DNA from: an uncultured Bacilli bacterium
GTDB taxonomy: Bacteria; Bacillota_I; Bacilli_A; RF39; UBA660
NCBI GenBank assembly: GCA_947625425.1
Contig: CANQOH010000021.1
Span: 1 to 21,255, forward strand
Direction: 5' to 3'
Length of the DNA: 21,255 nt
Position numbers and translations under genes: made by a program
Shown here: positions 14,982 through 21,255 of the stretch, one piece after another
How positions within the stretch are numbered: position 1 is the first letter of the stretch
Layout: every line of letters starts with the position of its first letter
The notes under the pieces: model-generated
Database searches by the model: none
The model's input: the letters and a program-made list of their open reading frames with translations, nothing else
Told to the model about the DNA's origin: nothing

Positions 14982-16217
14982 CTATTCAAAAATACCTAAG
15001 AATTGTTTTTTCTTACCTTTTCTAATTACTAAGACTTTACCTTCAATGGCCATATCTTTGGTAATCATCATATTTTCATCTGTTAATTTTTCATTATTAA
15101 TTGCAATAGCATTACTACTAAGCATTTCTCTTGCTTCTCTTCTTGAAGAACAAATACCATTATCTACTAATAAATCAAGTAATTTAACTTCACCACTTAA
15201 ATTAATAGATGGTACCATTTTCATACCTAACATAATATCTTTAGCACTTAAACCAGTTACATCCCCACTAAATAATGCTTGGCTTATCTTTTCAGCCTTT
15301 TCATATTCTTCTTCACCATGTAAATCCGTAATAATAGCTTTTGCTAAAGCTTTTTGGGCAATTCTCTTCTCCGGACATTCTAAATGTTGTTTTTCTATTT
15401 CCATAATTTCATCGGGTGTTAAGAAAGTTAACATTTTTAAGTAAGTAATAATCATTGAATCTTCAAGACCAATACAATATTGATATAATTCATAACTAGA
15501 TGTTTTATTTTTATCTAACCATAAAGCATTACCTTCAGTTTTACCAAACTTCTTACCTTGTGAATCAGTAACTAAAGGCATTACCATTCCGTAAGCTTCT
15601 TTATCTAGTTTCTTACGAATTAATTCAATACCAGAAGTAATATTACCCCATTGATCAGAACCAGCTACTTGTAAAGTACAACCACGATTTTCAAATAAAT
15701 ATAAGAAATCTAAAGCTTGTAATATCATATAACTAAATTCGGCATAAGTAATACCAGATTCTAATCTACTCTTAACTTTATCTTTAGCAAGCATATAACC
15801 AATATTAAAGAATTTACCATAATCTCTTAAGAAATCTAAAACATTAATATCTTTTGTCCAATCATAATTGTTAACTACTTCAAAACCAAAGATATCTTCA
15901 GCTTGTTTCTTTAAACCTTGAATATTATGTTCTACTTCTTCTTTTGTAATCATTGGTCTTTCGGCATTAGGTTTAGGATCTCCTATTAATCCTGTCGCTC
16001 CTCCAACTAATAAAATTGGATGATGTCCATGTTGCGCTAATCTTTTACTTATTAAAAATGATGAATAATGGCCAATATGCATTGAATCAGCAGTAGGATC
16101 TGTTCCAATATAAAAAGTCATTCCACCTTTATTTAACTTATCAATTAATTCAGGACTACTAATATCTTGAACTAATCCACGCCATTTTAACTCATCATAT
16201 AGTGTCATCTTTTCCAT
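14982..16217 (-). CDS. tyrS: Tyrosyl-tRNA synthetase
   Basis: 411 residues; charges tRNA-Tyr in the cytoplasm. Class Ic signatures: FYIGTDPTADSMHIGH with the HIGH box at 47-50, the tyrosine-binding region QVAGSDQWGNI at 183-193, and KFGKT (223-227), the KMSKS equivalent of bacterial TyrRS. A C-terminal S4 RNA-binding domain (about 341-405, ending VIRKGKKKQFLGIFE) is present, so the protein is full length. AAGGAT lies before the ATG. Expression is controlled by the T-box leader upstream, which senses uncharged tRNA-Tyr. Confidence 0.97.
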   Translation of the reverse strand: MEKMTLYDELKWRGLVQDISSPELIDKLNKGGMTFYIGTDPTADSMHIGHYSSFLISKRLAQHGHHPILLVGGATGLIGDPKPNAERPMITKEEVEHNIQGLKKQAEDIFGFEVVNNYDWTKDINVLDFLRDYGKFFNIGYMLAKDKVKSRLESGITYAEFSYMILQALDFLYLFENRGCTLQVAGSDQWGNITSGIELIRKKLDKEAYGMVMPLVTDSQGKKFGKTEGNALWLDKNKTSSYELYQYCIGLEDSMIITYLKMLTFLTPDEIMEIEKQHLECPEKRIAQKALAKAIITDLHGEEEYEKAEKISQALFSGDVTGLSAKDIMLGMKMVPSINLSGEVKLLDLLVDNGICSSRREAREMLSSNAIAINNEKLTDENMMITKDMAIEGKVLVIRKGKKKQFLGIFE

Positions 16218-16225
16218 ATATTATC

Positions 16226-16369
16226 CTTCTTTCTAAAATAAAAAAGTTCATAAATCTAAGGACGCTATAGCGCGGTACCACCTTAGTTTATGAACTTTAT
16301 CATACACTTTATCTCTTAACGCGAGTTACGTTTTAGCTCCAGAGTCGTAAATTCTTTCATCGCTAATTA
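16226..16369 (-). promoter_or_regulatory. T-box riboswitch, tyrS leader
   Basis: On the minus strand the T-box AAGGTGGTACCGCG (16284-16271) sits in a leader with a strong terminator: the arm at 16298-16281 pairs with 16261-16243 over about 18 bp with a single bulge, and a T-run follows. The T-box overlaps the 5' arm, so an antiterminator can compete. Uncharged tRNA-Tyr should stabilise the antiterminator and allow tyrS transcription. The leader from the predicted start is only about 150 nt, and the region upstream of the antiterminator is about 70 nt. A short stem I can be drawn (GCGA with TCGC; TTACG with CGTAA). A UAC is present at 16349-16347, but I cannot prove it is the specifier. Confidence 0.9.
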
Positions 16370-16375
16370 AACTAA

Positions 16376-16403
16376 ATTATATCATTTAATTTTTATTTGT
16401 CAA
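16376..16403 (-). promoter_or_regulatory. tyrS promoter
   Basis: Minus strand TTGACA (16403-16398) and TATAAT (16381-16376), both perfect consensus, 16 nt apart, with TGA before the -10 (extended -10). The -35 lies in the last codons of the upstream surface-protein gene. The predicted start near 16369 defines the T-box leader. Confidence 0.85.
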
Positions 16404-18357
16404 ATATCCCACTTATCTTTTCTCCAATGCCTCTAAAGAAAGCACCAATTACAGAGAAATTAAAGTAAATTCTATAACCTAGCAATCTTAATACTAAATA
16501 AATTAAGATTATAACAATAAGAATAATTATCAAAATAATTAAGAAAGTATTAGTTCCTTTTTCAACACCATCAATAGATAATGAATAAGTAACTGTATCA
16601 TTTTCATCTTCAGAAGTACAAGTAATCTTAATTACAGAACCTTGCGTTAAATCTTTATTTCCTTCTTCTTGACAAACTGCTTTAGGATCAACTGGTGTAT
16701 AAGTAATCTTTAATTCTGTATCGCCTTTATGTAAAGTAATACCATAATCTAATTTATTACTTTCAAAACCAATATCGTCATAACCTTCAATAGTTAAGGA
16801 AGCTAAATCAGCAACCGTTCCTTCTTCAACTTGTGGTTGTCTTATAACATTTAATGTATAAACATTAGAGAAATTAGTACATTCTTTACTAGTAACTGTA
16901 ATCTTAACTTCTCTTACAACGCCAACTTCTAAGCCTTCAGCACCTTCAACTAAAACTGTATCGCCTTCTTCATTAACATATGCGTTAACAATTAAGTCCG
17001 TTACAGCAAAAGGCACTTTAACTTCATCATAAGTAAAGACTCTTGAATCAAATGATAATATCTGATCAATTTCTACTCCCTGACGATCAGTCGCCAAATT
17101 AATCTCTTTTAATAATGCCAAAGAACTAACATCAGTTGTACATCTTGTTGGTGTTTCTTCCCTAATAACTGTAATATTATATACATTAGTAGCACCTTTT
17201 TCATTAACTACTTTTATATATATTTGATTAGTACCTAATTGTAAGTCATAAGCTTGTGGACCAAAACCATTCGCAAAACTTGATTTACTATCTGTAAGTG
17301 TTGCTCCAACTGTAATCTTTGTTACATCATTATTTACAGTAACGGTATAATTTGTATTATTACTAGAGAAAGCTGGTGTTAATGTTCCTTTATCAACTGT
17401 TAAATTAGATAAAGTATTAACATTACTACGATTATCAGCTCTAGTAATAACTATTTTATAAGATACTGTCTTATTAGCTGAGTTTTTAACCTTAACTGTA
17501 ACAGTATTAGATCCATAATTAAGTTGTACTGTTCGAGGTCCATATCCTGAGACAAATGAACTTCCATTATTAGCTGAAGCACTAATATTTACTGAAGAAA
17601 CATTTGCAGCAACGGATACTTTATATGATTTTGTTCCACTCTTGAAAGCTGGAGATAAAGAACCTGAACTAACTGATAAAGATTTTAATGAAGGTGCAGC
17701 AACTGAAGGCTTATTTCCTGTACTACCACCAGAGCCAGATCCTGAACCACCGCTACTATCTTTAACACATTTACCAGCATATTCTTGTTTACAATATCTA
17801 TTATTAAAAGCACCTATGTTACTTGCTGAACAAGTATTAGTAACTGGATTATTACTATTAGCTTGCATCTTATAACCACTTGCACATTCAACAAAGTTAT
17901 TATTAGCATTTACATTTGCTTTTGAAGGTGATACTTGACCATTTTTTGATACAATAGCACATCTTTGTACTCTAAAATCACCTGTAACATTTGTTTGTAA
18001 TTGATCTGTACAAGAACTTGAAATAGTTATTTTACCACTGGCATAATTACCACCATTATAAGTATTGTAAACCCAAAAATAATAAGTACCATTTTTTAAA
18101 CTTATAGAAGCTTGCTTAGCTTGTTTATAAGCCATCTTTGTATTTAAAATATTAACTGCCGAATTATAATTATTAGTAGTATTATAATAGAAATATAGAC
18201 TATTAGTTGTAGATGTTCCAGTATAAGTAATAGTAGCAACATCCCCACTAACTGACACTCTTATACTATCTGCTTTAACAATTCCAGTTAAACCAACAAA
18301 TAACATAAAAATATATATTAAAAAATTAATTTTAAGCTTCTTCATTAATCTAATCAT
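16393..18357 (-). CDS. Surface protein with cadherin-like beta-sandwich repeats
   Basis: 654 residues. Signal peptide (hydrophobic 10-27, cleavage near A29). An N-terminal beta-rich domain (30-113) is followed by a Cys-rich stretch (116-197, six Cys) and a Ser/Gly linker (about 201-214). Two clear cadherin-like beta-sandwich repeats follow at about 224-306 and 316-399: each starts L(K/S)xLxVxxGxLxPAF and contains a G-[YF]-GP turn. Two more diverged ones lie at about 410-506 and 516-597. A C-terminal membrane helix (605-624) and a short amphipathic tail follow. Ten Cys in all. It is probably an adhesion or cell-surface structural protein, held by a membrane anchor rather than sortase. It has its own promoter, is not clearly in an operon, and its 3' end carries the tyrS -35 box. 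Start supported by AAGGATAG. Function not known. Confidence 0.85.
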   Translation of the reverse strand: MIRLMKKLKINFLIYIFMLFVGLTGIVKADSIRVSVSGDVATITYTGTSTTNSLYFYYNTTNNYNSAVNILNTKMAYKQAKQASISLKNGTYYFWVYNTYNGGNYASGKITISSSCTDQLQTNVTGDFRVQRCAIVSKNGQVSPSKANVNANNNFVECASGYKMQANSNNPVTNTCSASNIGAFNNRYCKQEYAGKCVKDSSGGSGSGSGGSTGNKPSVAAPSLKSLSVSSGSLSPAFKSGTKSYKVSVAANVSSVNISASANNGSSFVSGYGPRTVQLNYGSNTVTVKVKNSANKTVSYKIVITRADNRSNVNTLSNLTVDKGTLTPAFSSNNTNYTVTVNNDVTKITVGATLTDSKSSFANGFGPQAYDLQLGTNQIYIKVVNEKGATNVYNITVIREETPTRCTTDVSSLALLKEINLATDRQGVEIDQILSFDSRVFTYDEVKVPFAVTDLIVNAYVNEEGDTVLVEGAEGLEVGVVREVKITVTSKECTNFSNVYTLNVIRQPQVEEGTVADLASLTIEGYDDIGFESNKLDYGITLHKGDTELKITYTPVDPKAVCQEEGNKDLTQGSVIKITCTSEDENDTVTYSLSIDGVEKGTNTFLIILIIILIVIILIYLVLRLLGYRIYFNFSVIGAFFRGIGEKISGIFDK

Positions 18358-18382
18358 ATAAATCTATCCTTATCTATTATTA

Positions 18383-18411
18383 ATAATAACATTTTACCAA
18401 GTATTTATCAA
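18383..18411 (-). promoter_or_regulatory. Promoter of the 654-residue surface protein
   Basis: Minus strand TTGATA (18411-18406) and TATTAT (18388-18383), 17-nt spacer, with TGT before the -10 (extended -10). It is about 26 nt upstream of the start codon and just after the terminator of the preceding operon. Confidence 0.65.
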
Positions 18412-18430
18412 TAATAAAAAATAATTATGT

Positions 18431-18459
18431 AAAAAAAATAATCCAACTATGGATTATTT
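18431..18459 (-). terminator. Terminator of the envelope operon
   Basis: AAATAATCC (18459-18451, minus strand) pairs with GGATTATTT (18444-18436) over nine bp with a 6-nt loop, followed by a run of T. It lies directly after the YtxH-gene stop at 18460. Confidence 0.88.
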
Positions 18460-18900
18460 CTAATTAGCTTTTTTAACAACCTTTTTTGATGCTTTAGGTT
18501 CTTCTAGTTTTTTAATTGTATCTTTAAGAACTTCTACTGTTTTAGCTCTTAAATCTTCAACAGCTTTTTGAATAACAGGGGTTGCTTTCTCTTTAGCTTC
18601 AGCAACTAATTCATCAGTTTTTTTCTTAATAGCAGCTGCTTTTTCTTTAGCTATTTCTAAGACTTTTTCTTTATCTAAATCAGCTAAATCATTTTTAATT
18701 TCATCTATTTTATTTAAGAAAGATTCTCTAACTTCTTCAAGGTCAATTTCTTTAACTTTTTTAACCATTTCATCGAATTTTTCTTTTAATTCTTTTCTAG
18801 TTTCTTTACCAGATTTAGGCGCAAATAATATGCCTAATCCAACACCAACAGCAGCACCTGCTAAAAATTTTCCTAAGCCATGACTTTTCTTTTCTTCCAT
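18460..18900 (-). CDS. YtxH-domain protein
   Basis: 146 residues. The N-terminus GLGKFLAGAAVGVGLGILFAPKSGKETRKEL is the YtxH domain signature: a Gly/Ala-rich membrane-inserting helix followed by APKSGKETR. The remainder is a long charged helix (Lys/Glu/Ala), apolipoprotein-like, probably a coiled coil or amphipathic. YtxH proteins are associated with the membrane in Bacilli and often stress-related. It is the last gene of the operon; the ribosome site GAGGAGGAA is inside the end of the preceding gene. Role inferred from family only. Confidence 0.88.
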   Translation of the reverse strand: MEEKKSHGLGKFLAGAAVGVGLGILFAPKSGKETRKELKEKFDEMVKKVKEIDLEEVRESFLNKIDEIKNDLADLDKEKVLEIAKEKAAAIKKKTDELVAEAKEKATPVIQKAVEDLRAKTVEVLKDTIKKLEEPKASKKVVKKAN

Positions 18901-18905
18901 TTTAA

Positions 18906-19199
18906 TTATTCCTCCTCTTCATCACTTTTATTGTGTCCTCTTTTAAAAACACGTCCTATAAGACCACTGACTCCTTCAACAACACGATCAGTAATTGATA
19001 CTATTTTATCAGTAGTAAAGTCGATTAAATTAAAGAATCCGTTTAATGATTGGACTTTATCATTAACATCATCTACAACTTTATCAACTTTGTTTAAAGT
19101 CTGAATAGATCTTACACCTAATATTATTCCAATAATTAATAAAATTATTAATAAAATATATATAACTATTGGTAGAATTGTTTGTAAAAAATCAATCAT
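18906..19199 (-). CDS. DUF948-like single-pass membrane protein
   Basis: 97 residues from the ATG at 19199, which overlaps the upstream stop by eight bases and has a perfect AGGAGG upstream; a longer frame to 19232 exists but has no such site. A membrane helix (about 5-30, TILPIVIYILLIILLIIGIILGV) is followed by a charged heptad helix (NKVDKVVDDVNDKVQSLNGFFNLID) and an acidic tail (SDEEEE). This is the DUF948-like layout commonly found next to YtxH genes, consistent with the neighbour here. Likely a membrane-associated partner of the YtxH protein. Family is by resemblance, not search. Confidence 0.75.
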   Translation of the reverse strand: MIDFLQTILPIVIYILLIILLIIGIILGVRSIQTLNKVDKVVDDVNDKVQSLNGFFNLIDFTTDKIVSITDRVVEGVSGLIGRVFKRGHNKSDEEEE

Positions 19200-20430
19200 T
19201 TTCTTCCTCCTCTCCTTGTTCATCTTGTTCATACATTGAATCTATTAAATTAAATAAATCATTTTCTAAAGTATCACTTCTTTCAAGATGTTCTTTCATT
19301 TCGTCTTCTTCGCTCGGTGATTCTTCTTTAGAAATTGGTTTGATTGAATTTAATTCTTTTTCAATATCATCTAAGATTTGTAAAGTATTAGTTTTTTCCA
19401 TTTCATCTAAAGCTTTTGGTTTTTGTTTAACCTCTTCTTTGACTGGAAACTTTTCTTCAATATTATCTTTTTCTTCACTTACATCGATAACATTTGTAAC
19501 TTCAAAATCTTTATCATCATCTAATTGTTCTTCAACACTTGGTTCTTCAGGTACAACCTCTTTAACCTTTACATCAACTTTTGGTTCTTCAGCTTTTTGT
19601 TTTTCTAAAGTATCAGATGTTGCTTGCTTTTCTAATAGTTCTAACCCACCATAAGCTTTTTTTCTAACTGAGTCAATATCAACAGTTACTGTATTTTTTT
19701 CTTCATATACATCAACTTCAACATTTTCTTCATTATCTTCAACTTTATGAACAATAGGTTTAACTACCTTTTCTCTCTTCATTCCATCTTTTTTATCAAC
19801 TATTTCATCTTTTTTATAGTTCTTATCTAAAATACCATAAACTGGTGAAATAACAGGTGATGGTTTAAAAGGTTTACGTCCAGGAGTTGCACTTATTTTA
19901 TATCTTTCTGGATCATTTTCTTTCTTTTCTACCGGTGCCGAAGTCGAAGAAAAATTATTATTAGCTCTTCTAGCTTCATTATATGATGGAACCTCGGTTT
20001 TGTTTTCTCTACTAACTTCTCTTACATTATCATTTTTTTGTTTAGCTTCATTATTATTAACATAAGAATTAAGTCTTTCAAACTCATCTTCATCAAAGGA
20101 AAGAAATGGTGATTTCTTTTCTTCTTTTGGCTTTACTGGTTCAAAAGGAGTTTCCTCTGGCTCACTATGACTTTGAATAACTTCTTTAGCTCCTTCAACT
20201 TCCCCTATTACATCATTATCATCAAATTGCATATCAATATCTCTTTTAACATTATTAAAATGCGCATCATTAGTTGAATTAATAGGATTTGGATCAAAAG
20301 GCGCTTGGATATTTTCTTCTTCTATTGCTTTTTGAACTTCTTTTACATCTTCTTTAGTATAGACTGGCATTTCACCAACTTCATCATCGTCTTCAAATAA
20401 AATATTCTTTATTTTGCCAAACAATCCCAT
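19192..20430 (-). CDS. Acidic disordered scaffold with SepF-like N-terminal helix
   Basis: 412 residues, strongly acidic and low-complexity (Glu/Asp/Lys/Pro/Val). The N-terminus MGLFGKIKNILFEDDDE forms an amphipathic helix followed by acids, very like the membrane-targeting start of SepF, but no SepF core domain follows. A short tract at 188-207 (PSPVISPVYGILDKNY) is unlike the rest, less charged and probably the only ordered motif; it may bind a partner. The C-terminal half may form coiled coil (KAYGGLELLEKQ; DEMEKTNTLQILDDIEKEL). No signal peptide. Probably a membrane-bound cytoplasmic scaffold in the envelope or division apparatus. Ribosome site AAGGTGGTG; it overlaps the next gene by eight bases. 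The function is a guess from the N-terminus and operon partners. Confidence 0.7.
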   Translation of the reverse strand: MGLFGKIKNILFEDDDEVGEMPVYTKEDVKEVQKAIEEENIQAPFDPNPINSTNDAHFNNVKRDIDMQFDDNDVIGEVEGAKEVIQSHSEPEETPFEPVKPKEEKKSPFLSFDEDEFERLNSYVNNNEAKQKNDNVREVSRENKTEVPSYNEARRANNNFSSTSAPVEKKENDPERYKISATPGRKPFKPSPVISPVYGILDKNYKKDEIVDKKDGMKREKVVKPIVHKVEDNEENVEVDVYEEKNTVTVDIDSVRKKAYGGLELLEKQATSDTLEKQKAEEPKVDVKVKEVVPEEPSVEEQLDDDKDFEVTNVIDVSEEKDNIEEKFPVKEEVKQKPKALDEMEKTNTLQILDDIEKELNSIKPISKEESPSEEDEMKEHLERSDTLENDLFNLIDSMYEQDEQGEEEEND

Positions 20431-20443
20431 CTATAACACCACC

Positions 20444-21094
20444 TTAATTAATTAAATCTGTATCATGAATCTCTTCTTCTTCATATACATCTGAATCAAC
20501 AGCATCCATATATTCACTATTTTCATTATTACTATTTGTTTCAAAAATATTAAATTCATAATCTTTAAATTGTGAAACTTCTTCATCTAGTAAAGTTTTA
20601 AGAACATTCGTATCAAAATTAATAGAAGATAAAACACTAAGTGCATAAGACACCGCTATATTAATATCTTTTTCCTTTACTATTACCTCTATTTTAGCAT
20701 AATTATACATAATTTCAATAAAATACTTTTCCTCAGATAATTCATTTATTTCCAAATATCCATACTTATCTTCATGACTAATTTGTTTAGAAATAAAAGC
20801 TAATTCATTCTCCTCATAAGGCTCGATTACTTTATTATAATAACTTACAGCATCAACATATAAATAATATGTATAATCAATACTTCTTAAAACTTCATTA
20901 TATTCACTGCTATCAATAACTTTAAGGCCTTTAGGTACATTATATTTATAACCTTTACGATATGTATTGTAAACTTCTACTTTACGATTTACACCATTAT
21001 CAACTATTTCATCTAAAGTCATATCTTCTATAGGAGTACAACCACATAAAATAAAACAGATAAAAACAGAAAGTAATATAAATTTTCTTTTCAT
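20444..21094 (-). CDS. Lipoprotein
   Basis: 216 residues. Type II signal peptide: MKRKFILLSVFICFILCGC with lipobox L-C-G-C, so Cys19 would be lipidated and the protein anchored at the outer face of the membrane. The rest is soluble, Tyr/Glu/Asp-rich, with a very acidic C-terminal tail (DSDVYEEEEIHDTD). No family recognised. First gene of the four-gene operon that also encodes the SepF-like scaffold, a DUF948-like protein and a YtxH protein, which links it to envelope functions. AGGAGGT precedes the ATG; its stop is 13 nt before the next start. Confidence 0.85.
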   Translation of the reverse strand: MKRKFILLSVFICFILCGCTPIEDMTLDEIVDNGVNRKVEVYNTYRKGYKYNVPKGLKVIDSSEYNEVLRSIDYTYYLYVDAVSYYNKVIEPYEENELAFISKQISHEDKYGYLEINELSEEKYFIEIMYNYAKIEVIVKEKDINIAVSYALSVLSSINFDTNVLKTLLDEEVSQFKDYEFNIFETNSNNENSEYMDAVDSDVYEEEEIHDTDLIN

Positions 21095-21119
21095 AATACC
21101 TCCTACATCTCCATAAAAT

Positions 21120-21128
21120 ATTATATCA
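21120..21128 (-). promoter_or_regulatory. Extended -10 promoter of the lipoprotein operon
   Basis: Minus strand TGATATAAT (21128-21120) is a perfect extended -10 about 25 nt upstream of the ATG at 21094. The -35 position (TTTTAA) is poor, as is common with an extended -10. The remaining bases to 21255 hold no gene that I can support. Confidence 0.55.
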
Positions 21129-21255
21129 TTTATAATATTAAATTAAAATATTATTTTCGTGCCTTAAGATAATTTATCTGTAGTGTTACAATTGATGTGA
21201 AACAATTCTATATAAAAAAAGTAATTCAAGTCGTATAATTGAGTTAACGAAAAAC

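Noticed and set aside
15046..15444. 132-codon plus-strand frame opposite tyrS
   Set aside because: Antisense to a secure essential gene, with no promoter or Shine-Dalgarno.
19169..19654. 161-codon plus-strand frame rich in Ser
   Set aside because: Mirror of the Glu/Asp/Lys-rich scaffold gene; Ser-rich translation is what antisense GAA/GAT codons give.
21117..21139. Inverted repeat AATATTAT...ATAATATT over the lipoprotein-operon -10
   Set aside because: Composed only of A and T in a very AT-rich stretch, so chance is likely; kept only as part of the promoter context.
21211..21239. Plus-strand TATAAT (21234-21239) near the right edge
   Set aside because: The -35 position (TATAAA) is poor and the gene it might serve is outside the window.
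1..21255. Search for CRISPR arrays, insertion sequences, tRNA and rRNA genes
   Set aside because: No regularly spaced repeats, transposase motifs, CCA-ended cloverleaf or rRNA-like sequence was recognised by eye.

Overview
The window is AT-rich DNA with tightly packed genes, strong Shine-Dalgarno sites and sigma-A-type promoters. TGA is used as a stop codon (at the ends of the 10617 and 19192 genes) and Trp is TGG, so the code is standard. A T-box-controlled tyrS, a SEDS peptidoglycan polymerase, a CotY/CotZ-like Cys-rich protein and single-pass surface proteins without LPXTG anchors suggest a low-GC Bacillota/Bacilli bacterium, perhaps an uncultured gut lineage near the Erysipelotrichia or wall-bearing Mollicutes relatives. 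The phylum is fairly secure; the finer placement is inference.

Left part (1-9317, minus strand): a five-gene operon read right to left from a promoter near 9350-9374. It encodes a secreted protein with a C-terminal membrane anchor, a 1951-residue secreted Cys-rich protein, a small membrane-anchored pseudopilin-like protein, a CpaB/RcpC-like SAF-domain protein and a CpaF/TadA-type secretion ATPase that runs off the left edge. This looks like a reduced Tad/type IVc pilus or secretion machine coupled to a giant surface protein, and is the best candidate for an undescribed system here.

Divergent from it (9427-11564, plus strand) is an operon of a membrane-anchored thioredoxin-like protein with a CVHC active site, a CPBP/Abrb-type intramembrane protease and a membrane-anchored metallophosphoesterase with altered motifs. 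The Trx-like protein could serve the disulfide-rich surface proteins next door.

Middle (11544-14040): short genes in alternating orientation: a CotY/CotZ-like Cys-rich protein, a membrane-anchored PTS EIIB-like domain, a 91-residue orphan, a SEDS (RodA/FtsW) protein and a 66-residue Gly/Tyr/Pro-rich protein. Two convergent pairs share hairpin terminators that contain the stop codons.

Right part (14046-21094, all minus strand): a protein-kinase-fold protein, tyrS behind a compact T-box, a 654-residue surface protein with cadherin-like beta-sandwich repeats, then a four-gene envelope operon (lipoprotein, acidic SepF-like-N-terminus scaffold, DUF948-like membrane protein, YtxH protein) ending in a clear terminator. 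No stretch over 300 bases lacks a gene. No mobile element, CRISPR array, tRNA or rRNA was seen.
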